From the NCBI RefSeq assembly GCF_000744735.1, contig NZ_JQMM01000001.1, positions 248,001-312,000 of the forward strand: a DNA stretch of 64,000 nt, given 5' to 3'. Of the stretch, positions 63,387 through 64,000 are shown in pieces; positions within the stretch are counted from its first letter, which is position 1, and each line of letters opens with the position of its first letter. The notes below the pieces were generated by a model. The model saw only the letters and a list, made by a program, of their open reading frames with translations. It had not been told where the DNA came from and made no database searches. Source of the DNA: Porticoccus hydrocarbonoclasticus MCTG13d (GTDB lineage Bacteria; Pseudomonadota; Gammaproteobacteria; Pseudomonadales; Porticoccaceae). Both the position numbers and the translations under genes were made by a program.

Positions 63387-64000
63387 ATGTCAGACCTTCT
63401 TCACCAACTCATCAGTCATCAGTCCATGCAGACACCTGGTGCGATGGCGCTGTATTTCAAGGATCGTCAATTCAGTTACCGTGAGTTGCAACAGCAGATC
63501 GACGCTGTCTCATGCGGCCTGCTATGTGCAGGCCTGAATCGCGGAGAACGGGTCGCAACCTATCTGCCAAAAGTGCCGGAAAATGTCTTCGGTCTGTTTG
63601 GTGCCGCCCACGCCGGAGGGGTGTTTGTCCCGGTCAATCCACTGCTCAAGGCCAACCAGGTGGCCTACATTCTGCGCGACTGCAATGTCCGGATACTGAT
63701 CACCTCGGCACAACGGCTGGAGCAATTGGCTGCGGTACTAGAGGAGTGCCCCGATCTGCGGACTGTGGCGGTTATCGACGACAAACCCCGACCACCATCA
63801 GTAGCAGCAACGCATTATGCCCTGCTCGGTTGGGACAATTTCCTCAGCAGTCAGAACGGCCAACCGCCCCACCCACATATCGACAGCGACATGGTGTCCA
63901 TCCTCTATACCTCGGGCAGCACCGGTAACCCGAAAGGCGTCGTACTCTCCCATAAAAACATGGTCACCGGCGCCAGAAGCGTTGCGACTTATTTAAATAA
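63387..64000 (+). CDS. Exosortase A system-associated acyl-CoA ligase (AMP-forming), 5' part
   Basis: The gene runs off the right edge; 204 codons are visible. It begins MSDLLHQLISHQSMQTPG and contains the adenylate-forming P-loop YTSGSTGNPKGVVLSHKNMV near residue 175, with earlier GGVFVPVNPLLKANQVAYILRDCNVRILITS. This arrangement matches the acyl-CoA ligase that accompanies exosortase A (family TIGR03098 from memory). It should activate a fatty or other carboxylic acid, perhaps for the acyltransferase nearby. It diverges from the serine protease operon. The exosortase gene is expected further right. Confidence 0.9.
   Translation, partial: MSDLLHQLISHQSMQTPGAMALYFKDRQFSYRELQQQIDAVSCGLLCAGLNRGERVATYLPKVPENVFGLFGAAHAGGVFVPVNPLLKANQVAYILRDCNVRILITSAQRLEQLAAVLEECPDLRTVAVIDDKPRPPSVAATHYALLGWDNFLSSQNGQPPHPHIDSDMVSILYTSGSTGNPKGVVLSHKNMVTGARSVATYLN

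Noticed and set aside
1-64000. CRISPR arrays, insertion sequences, rRNA genes and prophage structural genes
   Set aside because: No regularly spaced repeats, no transposase, no rRNA-like sequence and no phage structural proteins were seen in reading both strands; the only mobile signature is the tRNA-Met island.

Overview
The window reads as chromosome of a Gram-negative gammaproteobacterium, most likely a marine or aquatic member of the Cellvibrionales/Pseudomonadales side of the class. This rests on gene order and families, not on a database search. The divergent blocks hemA-prfA-prmC and TPR lipoprotein-lolB-ispE-tRNA-Gln-prs-rplY-pth-ychF match the order known from Pseudomonas relatives. 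lolB, cysZ, rhlB and rhlE are gammaproteobacterial, and the right end carries an exosortase A (PEP-CTERM) protein-sorting and exopolysaccharide locus typical of environmental Proteobacteria.

Layout. 1-11.8 kb: housekeeping and stress genes, namely a UspA-type protein end, hemolysin III family protein, transglutaminase-like protein, DSBA-fold isomerase, aconitase AcnA, divergent NemA/CurA oxidoreductases, a Kef-type antiporter, a cold-shock protein, a cupin and a methyltransferase. 11.8-18.2 kb: a five-gene cyanate module (substrate-binding protein, permease, ATPase, cyanase CynS and a DUF1348 protein) read leftward. It diverges from a PAS-PAS-AAA+-Fis sigma-54 activator. The intergenic region holds a near-perfect sigma-54 promoter for the module and three ACGA-N4-TCGT sites at enhancer distance, so cyanate use here appears sigma-54 controlled instead of CynR controlled. 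18.4-27.5 kb: a serine beta-lactamase-fold hydrolase, RNA helicases RhlE and RhlB, CysZ, an AsmA-like protein, the AmmeMemoRadiSam trio and a flavin reductase. 27.5-39.1 kb: the two conserved housekeeping blocks, then a sorbosone dehydrogenase-like protein.

39.2-45.7 kb: a 6.5-kb island in the 3' end of a tRNA-Met gene. It is bounded by a 46-bp direct repeat of the tRNA end and begins with a decayed tyrosine integrase. Cargo: a DUF1269 stress protein, a ZIP metal transporter with a DUF2202 ferritin-like protein, a PEP-CTERM-type surface protein, and two small secreted charged proteins.

46-64 kb: PEP-CTERM territory. It contains two further PEP-CTERM substrates, a LolA-like/beta-barrel/PAS-RND export triad, the PrsT TPR lipoprotein, a nitroreductase-like/ThiF/exosortase-associated acyltransferase cluster, an operon of a trypsin-like protease, an O-antigen polymerase-like protein with a periplasmic jelly-roll insert and a low-molecular-weight phosphatase, and the start of an exosortase A-associated acyl-CoA ligase. 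The exosortase itself is not in the window and is expected beyond the right edge.

The most notable observation is regulatory. All three PEP-CTERM substrate genes, including the one on the mobile island, carry a sigma-54-type -24/-12 element with exact 10-bp GG/GC spacing. Each is preceded in the same orientation by a shared upstream site (two copies share 17 identical bases, the third is a close variant) lying 107, 72 and 107 bp from the -24 GG. This looks like one activator-controlled regulon that the island gene has joined.
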